Origin: an uncultured Eubacteriales bacterium
GTDB lineage: Bacteria > Bacillota > Clostridia > Peptostreptococcales > Anaerovoracaceae
Assembly (NCBI GenBank): GCA_905206455.1
Contig: CAJLHL010000056.1
Location: forward strand, 1 to 15,335
Length of the DNA stretch: 15,335 nucleotides
Direction: 5' to 3'
Each line of letters begins with the position of its first letter. The first letter of the stretch is position 1. A model generated the notes under the pieces. It saw nothing but the letters and a program-made list of their open reading frames with translations, was not told where the DNA came from and made no database searches. A program made the position numbers and the translations under genes. Below are positions 5,734-12,411 of the stretch, in pieces.

Positions 5734-7398
5734 CTATCTCGCGGCGTAAGATTTTATTCTGGAAATCGTGCGTTCCTCTCCCAGAATCTGCTGAATTTCC
5801 CATACATCCGGCGACTGCGTTCTTCCGGTCACCGCCAAGCGGATCACCGTGCTTACATCGCCCACGTGGCCCTTGTAATCCTCCGGGTGCTTTTTGTAAT
5901 CCTTCGGTTTCGCTGCATAGCCCAGAGCGCTTCCCAGAGTCCTGATCTTTTCAAACCAGACGGACTGATCATCGGCGTGGTCGTAGGTTTCCAGATACGC
6001 GGCCAGGATAGCGTCCGCATCCTCCCGGGATACATTCTCCGGAATCTCCCCCTCGATTTCAAAATAATCATCGAAGAAATATTTGATAAATTCAAAAATC
6101 TGAGACGCGCAGACCAGATCTTTACGAGGCTTGCTGCCTGTTCTGCCCAGGTCCAGAATCTTCTCCAACAGATCTTCCTTTCCTTCAAACAGAGAAAGGA
6201 TTTCAGGACGGAATTCCGCCGCCCACGCTTTCATAAAGCGAACCAGCTCCGAAGCGGGAACTCTTACGAGAACATCTTTGCACACGTCGCTGAGTTTGTT
6301 GAGATCAAACAGAGCTCCGGAATTACTCATCTTTTCCGTAGTGAATTCAAAGGAATTCAGCGGCGTTTCCGGATTGGCAATCCGCCATTCTTCAAAATTG
6401 GAATTCAGAATCGTCATGAGATATTCTCTTACCGACAGCGGATAATATCCGTCTTTTCTGTAATAATCCAAAGAAAGTTCCGGATCTTTTCTCTTGGACA
6501 GCTTTCTTTTGGTGCCTTCTTCGCCGATCTTCATCAGGTGCGCCGTATGGCAGTAGACAGGAGGCTCCCATCCCATCACGTCGAAAAGTTCGATATGAAT
6601 CGGCAGAGAAGACAGCCATTCCTCTCCCCGAACCACGTGAGTCGTCCTCATGAAGTGATCGTCGATGACGTGAGCGAAATGATACGTCGGAATTCCGGTG
6701 GCTTTCAGAAGAACCACGTCCATGTTGTTCGCAGGCATGGTGATGGGACCGCGAATCGCATCGTCCACGGTGATAGTATCCATTTCCTCCGCAGGAACGT
6801 CTGTCTTTCCGGAGGATTTCAGACGAATCACATAAGGCTTGCCCTCCCTGATCTTCTCTTCGATTTCCTCATAGGAGAGATCTCTGCTCACCGCCCATTT
6901 TCCGTAAATTCCCGGATTGAGCTTCTCCGCTTCCTGTTTCGACCGGATATCGGACAATTCCTCTTCCGTCAGGAAACACGGATAGGCCAGACCCCTCTGG
7001 ATCAGCCGCTTTACGAAGGTCTGGTAGACTTCCGCCCGCTGACTCTGATGATAAGGACCGTAATCCCCCCGCTCACCGTCGACGGCCGCTCCTTCGTCAA
7101 ATCCGATTTCAAAATAATCCAGCACGTTGACGATCGTCTCCACTGCGCCTTCCACATAACGCTTGTCATCCGTATCTTCGATTCTCAGAAAAAATGTGCC
7201 GCCGCTCTGGTGCGCCAGTCTTTCATTGACAAATGCGCTGTAAAGATTTCCCAGATGTATGAATCCGGTAGGACTTGGCGCAAGACGGGTTACTCTCGCA
7301 CCCTCCGGCAGTTTTCTGTCAGGGTAGATGTCCTCGTATTCCTCCGGCGTCTTTGTGATATGCGGAAAAAGAAGCTCCGCTAATTTCATGTAATCCAT
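5734..7398 (-). CDS. gltX: Glutamyl-tRNA synthetase, long clostridial form
   Basis: A 554-residue class I aminoacyl-tRNA synthetase that charges tRNA-Glu with glutamate. The HIGH-type ATP site is HLGN at 48-51 within PSPTGFIHLGN, and the KMSKS-type loop is KLSKR at 299-303. IEDTDDKR (73-80) and VVRGEEWLSS (255-264) are GluRS-type sequences, and the C-terminal third is helical anticodon-binding sequence. It is about 70 residues longer than the usual bacterial enzyme, with an extra N-terminal segment (1-36) before the Rossmann fold. The start at 7398 is preferred because GGAGG lies 5 nt upstream. An upstream in-frame ATG at 7455 lacks a ribosome-binding site and would lie in the putative promoter. 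Whether it also charges tRNA-Gln cannot be judged here; no gatCAB genes are in the window. Confidence 0.97.
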   Translation of the reverse strand: MDYMKLAELLFPHITKTPEEYEDIYPDRKLPEGARVTRLAPSPTGFIHLGNLYSAFVNERLAHQSGGTFFLRIEDTDDKRYVEGAVETIVNVLDYFEIGFDEGAAVDGERGDYGPYHQSQRAEVYQTFVKRLIQRGLAYPCFLTEEELSDIRSKQEAEKLNPGIYGKWAVSRDLSYEEIEEKIREGKPYVIRLKSSGKTDVPAEEMDTITVDDAIRGPITMPANNMDVVLLKATGIPTYHFAHVIDDHFMRTTHVVRGEEWLSSLPIHIELFDVMGWEPPVYCHTAHLMKIGEEGTKRKLSKRKDPELSLDYYRKDGYYPLSVREYLMTILNSNFEEWRIANPETPLNSFEFTTEKMSNSGALFDLNKLSDVCKDVLVRVPASELVRFMKAWAAEFRPEILSLFEGKEDLLEKILDLGRTGSKPRKDLVCASQIFEFIKYFFDDYFEIEGEIPENVSREDADAILAAYLETYDHADDQSVWFEKIRTLGSALGYAAKPKDYKKHPEDYKGHVGDVSTVIRLAVTGRTQSPDVWEIQQILGEERTISRIKSYAAR

Positions 7399-7431
7399 GA
7401 TTTCCTCCAGAATGTAGTTAAATTTTGCAGT

Positions 7432-7459
7432 TTTATAATTTATACACTGTTGCAAACAA
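7432..7459 (-). promoter_or_regulatory. Candidate promoter for gltX
   Basis: TTGTTT (7459-7454), 16 nt, TATAAA (7437-7432) on the minus strand, in the AT-rich 69-bp gap between trmN6 and gltX. It would give a leader of roughly 25 nt with the GGAGG site, with no room for a T-box. An upstream ATTATAAAATTG stretch could also serve as a promoter part. Confidence 0.4.
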
Positions 7460-7467
7460 AAGCAATT

Positions 7468-8190
7468 TTATAATTTTCGCCCGTAAATCCGCCGGATTTC
7501 ATCGGAGTAGCCGCCCTCATCTCCGTATACATGCAGAGGATCCAGGAGCTTCAGCTCTCTCCCTCCGTTCTTTCTGCATTCGATCAGCATGAGATTCGGC
7601 TTTGTTCCGGGCTTCGGAGAGATGAACTGCAGATATTTAGGCTCCAGGCGATATCGTCTGCAGGCCTCACAGATATCTACGATGCGGGCCGGGCGGTGGA
7701 TCATATAAAAATATCCCCGGTCGGAAAGGAGCCAGGCCGCTTTTTCGATAAAGTCGCTCAGCGAAGCGGTAGTCTCGTGACGAGCCGCGGTCAGGCTGTC
7801 CTGACCGTTGATCACGCCGGTCCCCGCCGCCGTGTACGGCGGATTGGTGACGACACAGTCGAAACTGCCCGGAGAAAAATGAGCCGTTATGTCTAAGATG
7901 TCCGTATGACAGATGCTGATGCGATCTTTTAGTCCGTTGATTTCGATATTTCTCTCCGCAAGACGGCAGGCACGCTCCTGCATCTCGGCTCCCGTGATAT
8001 GCTCTGCTCCTCCCATATAACTCATCAGAATCGGAATGACACCGTTGTTGGTTCCCAGATCAGCCGCCTTTTTATGGGAAATCCGGGAAGCGAAGCGAGC
8101 CAGTAAAACAGCGTCCACACCATAACAGAACATCTCCGTATCCTGTATCAGCTTCAGACCTCCGAATCCGATCTCATCGATCCGCTCCAT
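7468..8190 (-). CDS. trmN6: tRNA1(Val) (adenine-37-N6)-methyltransferase, TrmN6/YabB family
   Basis: A 240-residue SAM-dependent methyltransferase of the YfiC/YabB group, whose E. coli member N6-methylates A37 of tRNA-Val. The SAM-binding motif I is ADLGTNNGVIPIL (43-55) and the catalytic N6-adenine motif NPPY is at 116-119. FCYGVDAVLLA (21-31) and KPGTKPNLMLIEC near the C-terminus are family hallmarks. The ATG is 1 nt after the ricT stop (TGAGATG), with GGAGG 6 nt upstream inside ricT, so translation is coupled. It holds the place that yabB occupies in the Bacillus tmk-holB-yaaT cluster, which supports the call. The precise tRNA target in this organism is inferred. Confidence 0.93.
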   Translation of the reverse strand: MERIDEIGFGGLKLIQDTEMFCYGVDAVLLARFASRISHKKAADLGTNNGVIPILMSYMGGAEHITGAEMQERACRLAERNIEINGLKDRISICHTDILDITAHFSPGSFDCVVTNPPYTAAGTGVINGQDSLTAARHETTASLSDFIEKAAWLLSDRGYFYMIHRPARIVDICEACRRYRLEPKYLQFISPKPGTKPNLMLIECRKNGGRELKLLDPLHVYGDEGGYSDEIRRIYGRKL

Positions 8191-8191
8191 C

Positions 8192-9112
8192 TCAGTCCTC
8201 CAGCAGATTTTTCACTTCTTCGGGAAGAACCGAAAGATCCTCTTCTTCCTTCTTTCTGCTGTTTTTTCTCCTGCCCGAGCGGCGGATTTCCGATTTTTTA
8301 TATGTGGTTACGTCCGGACTGAGTTTCTCCTCCTCAGAAGAGCGGCCCTTTTCATTGTCGAGAAACAGCCGCACCTTCACCTGTTCTCTGAGCACATTGG
8401 TGTCTACGACGATACCCGGACCATCCGGCGTGCGCACCCGTTCGCCGTTGTCCGGCAAACCGGCCTTCAATGCACCGTAGGCTTCATTTTCATATTTCAG
8501 GCAGCACATGAGTCTGCCGCAGATTCCCGAAATCTTAGCGGGATTGAGGGATAGCCCCTGTGTCTTCGCCATCTTGATGGATACCGGTTCAAAATCCGGA
8601 AGCCACTTATGGCAGCACACTCCTCTGCCGCAGGTACCGATGCCGCCCAGCATTTTCGCCTCATCTCTGACGCCGATCTGACGCAGTTCGATCCGCATCT
8701 TAAAGACGCTGGCCAGATCTTTAACGAGTTCCCGGAAGTCCACGCGCCCGTCCGCGGTAAAGTAAAAGATCACCTTGGTATTGTCAAACGTATATTCGAC
8801 GTCGATCAGTTTCATCTCCAGACCTCTGGCGTCGATTTTTTTCTGACAGATATCCAGCGCGCTCTGTTTTTTCTTCAGATTTTCCTCGTGTTTGACGGTA
8901 TCCTGCTCGTCTGCGATCCGAATCACTTTCTTGAGAGGCTGAACCACGGATTTTTCACAGACCTCGCCGGGCGGCGAGGCGATTTCTCCGTATTCCAACC
9001 CCCGGGCGGTCTCGACGATGACACAGTCTCCGATATCCAAATCCAGCTTTTCCGGATCAAAATAATAGATTTTGCCCGCCGCCTTAAATCTCACGCCGAC
9101 TACAGTGATCAT
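8192..9112 (-). CDS. ricT: RicT/YaaT, PSP1-domain regulatory protein
   Basis: A 306-residue PSP1-domain protein. In Bacillus subtilis RicT forms the Fe-S-containing RicAFT (Y-) complex, which works with RNase Y in mRNA maturation and affects competence, sporulation and biofilm phosphorelay output. Six cysteines are visible: C161, C166 and C167 in GTCGRGVCCHKW, and C198, C203 and C204 in GICGRLMCCLKYE, the likely cluster ligands. The tail (about 275-306) is Lys/Arg-Glu rich and probably disordered. The ATG at 9112 is chosen because MITVVGVRFK matches the family N-terminus and GGAG lies 9 nt upstream. An ATG at 9169 would add 19 residues, and a strong AGGAGG at 9161-9156 sits between them, 7 nt before an in-frame ATA. 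RicA and RicF partners are not in the window. Confidence 0.94.
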   Translation of the reverse strand: MITVVGVRFKAAGKIYYFDPEKLDLDIGDCVIVETARGLEYGEIASPPGEVCEKSVVQPLKKVIRIADEQDTVKHEENLKKKQSALDICQKKIDARGLEMKLIDVEYTFDNTKVIFYFTADGRVDFRELVKDLASVFKMRIELRQIGVRDEAKMLGGIGTCGRGVCCHKWLPDFEPVSIKMAKTQGLSLNPAKISGICGRLMCCLKYENEAYGALKAGLPDNGERVRTPDGPGIVVDTNVLREQVKVRLFLDNEKGRSSEEEKLSPDVTTYKKSEIRRSGRRKNSRKKEEEDLSVLPEEVKNLLED

Positions 9113-9175
9113 ATTTCTGTTCTCCGCGCATGTTTTTTTCTTCTCTATTTTAGTTCCTCCTGTCTGCATATTCGT

Positions 9176-10108
9176 CTATTCCTTTATCTTTTTCTGTATG
9201 TCAAATGCCATATACTTCAGAGCGTGCGCCGGACTCACGTGATAGGACAGATCCCTCTGCGCAGTCTCCGCACAGGAGGCTGCCGACGTCATCTGTTCTG
9301 CTGTGAAGTCCCCGGCGCATCCGCGTATGATATCTCTTTGTTCTGCGTTTATCAGCAGACGTCCTTCCCGATCGTAATGAGATATGAAAATATCCCGGTA
9401 AAAGAGTTCCGCCGCTTCAGCGAACTGCTCCGCCTTTTCTCTCGAAGAAGCAAAATAGCCGATTTCGCTGTTTACCGCGTAAAATGGTTTACCGTAGATT
9501 ATATCTCGCGCCAGTTCCGCGGCGCGCTTTTTCTCCTCACGGGAAAGCTCCGCTTTGCCCGAGTCCTCTCCCGGCGTGGTCTCCGGCGCGGGATCTCTTC
9601 TCCCGGCGGAGACTCCGCCGTCTTTCAGACGGAAAGAAATACATCTGGAACGGACCGTTTCTGTCAGAAGTTCCGCATTTTCCGTCAGGAGCAGAATCTT
9701 GACACCGGAAGGCGGTTCCTCCAGCGTCTTCAGCAGTCGGTTCTGCGCTCTCGCCGTCATGCGTCCCGCGCCGCGTACCACCAGAAAAACGGGTCTTCCG
9801 GTATACGATTTCTTCATAGCCGCCGAGATCAGCAGCTCGATATCTTTATCCTTTACACTGCCTTCCGCGCCGACGGCGATGACGTCTTCGCTGTTTCCGG
9901 AGTCGAATTTTCTGCAGAAAGTACATACGCCGCAGGCGTCGCCGTCCTGCCTTTCGCAGAGCGCCGCCCGGACAAAATCGTCTGCCAGCCGCTCTGTCTG
10001 CTGCGGACTGCCCTCAAACAGACATCCGTGAAAAATTCTGCCGCTTCGAATCATCTGCTTTAATCTGGCAATCAGATGTTCGTTGCCCTGCCAGTCCGAA
10101 AATGACAT
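9176..10108 (-). CDS. holB: DNA polymerase III delta-prime subunit
   Basis: A 310-residue clamp-loader subunit that helps open the beta sliding clamp and load it on primed DNA. The N-terminal AAA+ domain shows HGCLFEG at 27-33, a zinc-binding set C51, C59, C62, C65, AQNRLLKTLEEPP at 121-133 and SRC at 154-156, the sensor-like motif of delta-prime. The P-loop is degenerate: EGSPQQTE stands where loader ATPases have GxxGxGKT, so it should not bind ATP in the usual way. The C-terminal domain is poorly conserved, and a charged stretch rich in Pro, Gly and Glu (about 165-195) separates the two. GGAGG lies 5 nt before the ATG. Location between tmk and ricT matches the Bacillus holB neighbourhood. 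Confidence 0.93.
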   Translation of the reverse strand: MSFSDWQGNEHLIARLKQMIRSGRIFHGCLFEGSPQQTERLADDFVRAALCERQDGDACGVCTFCRKFDSGNSEDVIAVGAEGSVKDKDIELLISAAMKKSYTGRPVFLVVRGAGRMTARAQNRLLKTLEEPPSGVKILLLTENAELLTETVRSRCISFRLKDGGVSAGRRDPAPETTPGEDSGKAELSREEKKRAAELARDIIYGKPFYAVNSEIGYFASSREKAEQFAEAAELFYRDIFISHYDREGRLLINAEQRDIIRGCAGDFTAEQMTSAASCAETAQRDLSYHVSPAHALKYMAFDIQKKIKE

Positions 10109-10163
10109 GATATCCTCCGCTTTTTTCTGAAATATATCTTATAAAAATCCTTTTCTGATTACG

Positions 10164-10781
10164 CTACTTCCAGACGAACCTGCCCACCCGCTCCCGAATG
10201 GCTTTGGCGATCTCATCGACCGGCCTTTCGCCGTCGATGACAAAAAAGCGCTCCGGCTCCTCTTGCGACAGAGTCAGATACCCACGGAGCACTTCTCTGT
10301 GAAATTCGAGTTTCTGAGAATCCATCCTGTCTTCCAGAGACGCGTCGCGTCGCTTTCTCATCGCTGCCGGATCGGTTTTCAGCAGAATCGTCAGATCCGG
10401 CTTCAGCCCCTCTACTGCGGGTTCATTTATCCTGCGGATCATATCGCCGAGATTCCTGCCGTATCCCTGATAAGCGATACTGGAATCCAGAAAGCGGTCG
10501 CTGATGACGACTTTTCCTTCCCGCAGAGCAGGGCGCACGACCTGCCCTGTGAGCTGTGCCCGCGACGCTGCGTATAAAAGAGCTTCTGTTGCGGGAAGCA
10601 TTTCGCTGTTTTCTTTATCGAGTATAATCGTTCTTATTTTCTCGCCGATGGCAGTGCCGCCGGGCTCTCTGGTAACGATGTGGGGAACCCCTTTTTTTTC
10701 CAGATATTCGCTGAGCAGACCGATCTGCGTCGTCTTTCCCGAAGCGTCGGTTCCTTCAAATGTTATAAAAATACCGTTCAT
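10164..10781 (-). CDS. tmk: Thymidylate kinase
   Basis: A 205-residue kinase that phosphorylates dTMP to dTDP with ATP, an essential step in dTTP supply. The P-loop is EGTDASGKTTQ (9-19), TREPGGT is at 37-43, the DR(F/Y) motif is D95-R96 followed by LDSSIAYQG, and the LID region is RRDASLEDRMD. Length is normal. It lacks a good ribosome-binding site of its own: its ATG overlaps the stop of the 42-codon gene as ATGA (10778-10781), so translation probably depends on ribosomes finishing that peptide. holB follows after 55 bp. Confidence 0.98.
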   Translation of the reverse strand: MNGIFITFEGTDASGKTTQIGLLSEYLEKKGVPHIVTREPGGTAIGEKIRTIILDKENSEMLPATEALLYAASRAQLTGQVVRPALREGKVVISDRFLDSSIAYQGYGRNLGDMIRRINEPAVEGLKPDLTILLKTDPAAMRKRRDASLEDRMDSQKLEFHREVLRGYLTLSQEEPERFFVIDGERPVDEIAKAIRERVGRFVWK

Positions 10782-10906
10782 TTTTTGTCGCCGCTCTTAT
10801 CTTCTTTATGTAATATCTCATCCATGACAGAGTTCATCATGATGGCTGCAAAATATACCAGCGGTATCACAAGCGCTACGATCAGCAACACTTTAAAGAC
10901 GATCAT
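10778..10906 (-). CDS. Small membrane protein (42 aa) translationally coupled to tmk
   Basis: A 42-codon gene beginning MIVFKVLLIVALVIPL and ending HKEDKSGDKK. Residues 2-24 form one hydrophobic helix, and the tail (29-42) is charged and lysine-rich, giving a single-pass membrane peptide. The start has AAGGAGGT five nt before the ATG (counted from AGGAGG), among the strongest ribosome-binding sites in the window. Its TGA overlaps the tmk ATG by 4 bp. These two signals make it very likely to be translated although it is short. It is the first gene of the small-protein/tmk/holB/ricT/trmN6 run and lies about 265 bp after the candidate promoter at 11170-11198. I do not recognise a family. It may serve mainly to deliver ribosomes to tmk, or be a membrane regulator; neither is shown. 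Confidence 0.75.
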   Translation of the reverse strand: MIVFKVLLIVALVIPLVYFAAIMMNSVMDEILHKEDKSGDKK

Positions 10907-10954
10907 GCTGACCTCCTTTTTTCTGCATCTCATTCTGCGTATCATTCTTTCCTT

Positions 10955-10974
10955 TCCGCGGCGTCTGCCGCGGA
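10955..10974 (-). other. GC-rich hairpin in the leader of the 42-codon gene
   Basis: TCCGCGGC (10955-10962) and GCCGCGGA (10967-10974) form a perfect 8-bp stem with a 4-nt loop, 48 bp before the ATG of the small membrane protein. No T-run follows on either strand, so a leader structure or repeat remnant is more likely than a terminator. Confidence 0.4.
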
Positions 10975-10990
10975 GAAACAGGCTTCACCG

Positions 10991-11049
10991 GTTCAACTAA
11001 GCTCTTGCTTCGCTTTTCTCGCAAATCGCTAAGTTGAAGCTATTGCACC
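10991..11049. repeat. 59-bp repeat with inverted ends, copy 1
   Basis: Identical to copy 2 (11119-11177) at 57 of 59 positions; the differences are at 11015 (T versus C) and 11046 (C versus T). TTCAACTAAGC near one end is the inverse of GCTAAGTTGAA near the other, with one mismatch in 11 bp, so a single strand can fold into a long stem-loop. The copies are direct repeats 128 bp apart. No ORF or target-site duplication is evident. It resembles a short palindromic interspersed element of the REP or MITE kind. Confidence 0.8.
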
Positions 11050-11089
11050 GTGTCGACTACGGCTCAGTCTTCGTCTTTTTTCCTGTTCG

Positions 11090-11120
11090 ACTCGCCTGTC
11101 GCCGAGGGACAGGTACGAGT
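11090..11120. other. Hairpin between the two 59-bp repeats
   Basis: ACTCG (11090-11094) and CGAGT (11116-11120) form an outer stem, and CCTGTC (11095-11100) with GACAGG (11108-11113) an inner stem, with a 2-nt bulge and a 7-nt loop. It ends at the left boundary of repeat copy 2. Purpose unknown. Confidence 0.4.
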
Positions 11121-11177
11121 TCAACTAAGCTCTTGCTTCGCTTCTCTCGCAAATCGCTAAGTTGAAGCTATTGTACC
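11119..11177. repeat. 59-bp repeat with inverted ends, copy 2
   Basis: Second copy of the element at 10991-11049, same orientation. On the minus strand its leading end reads GGTACAAT, creating the -10 box of a candidate promoter; the matching end of copy 1 reads GGTGCAAT and is a poorer -10. The rest of the candidate promoter lies outside the element. Confidence 0.8.
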
Positions 11178-11198
11178 ACACTTCCCGCGCCTTATCCA
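11170..11198 (-). promoter_or_regulatory. Candidate extended -10 promoter for the small-protein/tmk/holB/ricT/trmN6 run
   Basis: TGGATA (11198-11193), 17 nt, TACAAT (11175-11170) on the minus strand, with TGG directly before the -10 box (TGn extended -10). The -10 matches 5 of 6 and the -35 matches 4 of 6. It is the best promoter seen upstream of the operon. The transcript would carry both folded repeats in a leader of about 260 nt. Confidence 0.4.
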
Positions 11199-11261
11199 CG
11201 CATCGCGAAGAACGAAATTCCATAAAAAACAGGAAAAACTCCATTCTGCACAAGAAAATCT

Positions 11262-11303
11262 TTTTCCGGCGGCGGATACGGCTTCGTATCCGCCGCCGGA
11301 AAA
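11262..11303 (-). terminator. Perfect 19-bp hairpin after the RluA-family gene
   Basis: Positions 11262-11280 and 11285-11303 are perfect reverse complements around a 4-nt loop, starting 3 bp after the stop codon. The stem is CCGGCGGCGGATACG flanked by T on one side and A on the other. On the minus strand the T-rich GATTTTCTT comes only a few bases after the stem. Termination or 3'-end protection of the pepF-nadK-RluA message is the likeliest role, but it is not a textbook terminator. Confidence 0.5.
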
Positions 11304-11306
11304 CAG

Positions 11307-12341
11307 TCACCTGCTTTCCGCGCGCTCCTCGCCTTTTCTCTCTTGTCTCTTCTCTCTCAGAAGCCGGACCGCCCTTTCCATATCCTGCGGAAGAGCGGCT
11401 TCACATCTTATCTGCTCCCCGCTGACCGGCTGAAAAAAACGGAGAGACGCGGCATGGAGCGCTTGCCTGCCGATGAGTTCCCGATCCTCACTGCCGTACA
11501 GAGTGTCGCCGATAAGCGGATGACCGGCGTACGTCATATGTACCCGGATCTGATGCGTCCTGCCCGTCTCCAGCCGAAGTTTGACCAGCGTGTATCCGCC
11601 GCCCTCCGCCCCGGGAATCTCGAACCGTTCCAATACCTCGTAATGCGTTACAGAAGGATATCCGTCCTCCATGACCCGGCGACGCATATCGTCGGGATCC
11701 GGCCGGCCGATGGGCTGATCGATCATTCCCCGTTCCTCCGGTATCACACCGTGGAGAATCGCCAGATACGTCTTCTCCACTTTATCCAGCTTCATCTGTT
11801 TCATCATCGAATCCTGGCAGTGAGAATTTTTCGCGATCATCAGAAGGCCGCTGGTGTTCATATCCAGGCGGTTGACAAAACGGATTTTAAAAGAACTGCC
11901 GTGTTGCTCCATATAACGCATGAGACCGTTGGCAATGGTCCCGACAGGATGCCCTTTTGTAGGATGCGTCACGATTCCGGGCTGTTTATCGATGACCAGC
12001 ATGTCCTCATCTTCATAGACGGCGTCGATAGGAATATCCTGCGGCAGAAAGGAACATCTCTCCTCCGGCAGTTCCGCCTGAATGACATCTCCTTCGATCA
12101 CATCGGCGAAGAGACGCACTTCGGCGCCGTTGCGCATGACCCTGCCTTCCGTCTTCAGCCGGCGTAGCAGCCTGGAGGAAAATCCCATTCTCCGCTTCAG
12201 AACCTGTTTTACCGTCATCTCGCCGTCCTGCGGCGTAACGGTATAGGTGAAGCGGCCGCTGTCCGAAACTGCGGTCTGCCGCTCGTCCGCCTCTTCCCGG
12301 ACGATATCCGTCAGCTTCCTCTTCAAATCTCTTTCTGACAT
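11307..12341 (-). CDS. RluA-family rRNA/tRNA pseudouridine synthase
   Basis: A 344-residue pseudouridine synthase with an N-terminal S4 RNA-binding domain (about 40-90, containing FSSRLLRRLKTEGRVMRNG) and an RluA/RluD catalytic domain. The catalytic aspartate is D160 in RFVNRLDMNTSG. GRTHQIRVHM and HPLIGDTLYG are other family blocks. It isomerises uridine to pseudouridine in rRNA or tRNA; which position cannot be settled, since several RluA paralogs coexist in Firmicutes. The first 30 residues are a charged extension not needed for the fold. The start is supported by GAGG 11 nt upstream, a weak and slightly distant site. It lies 70 bp after nadK, most likely in the same transcript, and is followed by a perfect hairpin. 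Confidence 0.94.
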   Translation of the reverse strand: MSERDLKRKLTDIVREEADERQTAVSDSGRFTYTVTPQDGEMTVKQVLKRRMGFSSRLLRRLKTEGRVMRNGAEVRLFADVIEGDVIQAELPEERCSFLPQDIPIDAVYEDEDMLVIDKQPGIVTHPTKGHPVGTIANGLMRYMEQHGSSFKIRFVNRLDMNTSGLLMIAKNSHCQDSMMKQMKLDKVEKTYLAILHGVIPEERGMIDQPIGRPDPDDMRRRVMEDGYPSVTHYEVLERFEIPGAEGGGYTLVKLRLETGRTHQIRVHMTYAGHPLIGDTLYGSEDRELIGRQALHAASLRFFQPVSGEQIRCEAALPQDMERAVRLLREKRQERKGEERAESR

Positions 12342-12411
12342 GTCTGTTGAAACCTCGTTATCTCACTTTCCAATCAATACAGAAGTTTTTCACTGTGCCT
12401 TTGCTGTATCT

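Larger units (their letters stand above)
10907..11306. other. 400-bp gene-free region with repeats and hairpins
   Basis: No credible gene lies between the RluA-family stop and the 42-codon gene. The stretch holds a hairpin at 11262-11303, two 59-bp repeats (11119-11177, 10991-11049), a hairpin between them (11090-11120), a GC-rich hairpin (10955-10974) and a candidate promoter (11170-11198). A minus-strand frame of 61 codons through it (11125-11310) starts with GTG inside the hairpin, lacks a ribosome-binding site, is Arg-rich from repeated CGG/CGC codons and is considered spurious. Confidence 0.7.

Noticed and set aside
5866..7383. Long 505-codon plus-strand frame
   Set aside because: Antisense shadow of gltX, an unambiguous gene; composition is typical of a reverse-strand frame.
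7399..7455. N-terminal extension of gltX to an ATG at 7455
   Set aside because: The extension would be encoded within the putative promoter and lacks a ribosome-binding site, while GGAGG precedes the ATG at 7398.
8609..10063. 484-codon plus-strand frame
   Set aside because: Antisense to ricT and holB, both of which have clear motifs and ribosome-binding sites.
10991..11177. CRISPR-like repeat pair
   Set aside because: Only two copies, with a 69-bp spacer, 59-bp units and no cas genes; does not fit a CRISPR array.
11125..11310. 61-codon minus-strand frame with Arg-rich N-terminus
   Set aside because: It begins with GTG inside a perfect hairpin, has no ribosome-binding site, and ends in the repeat element; judged to be a chance frame.
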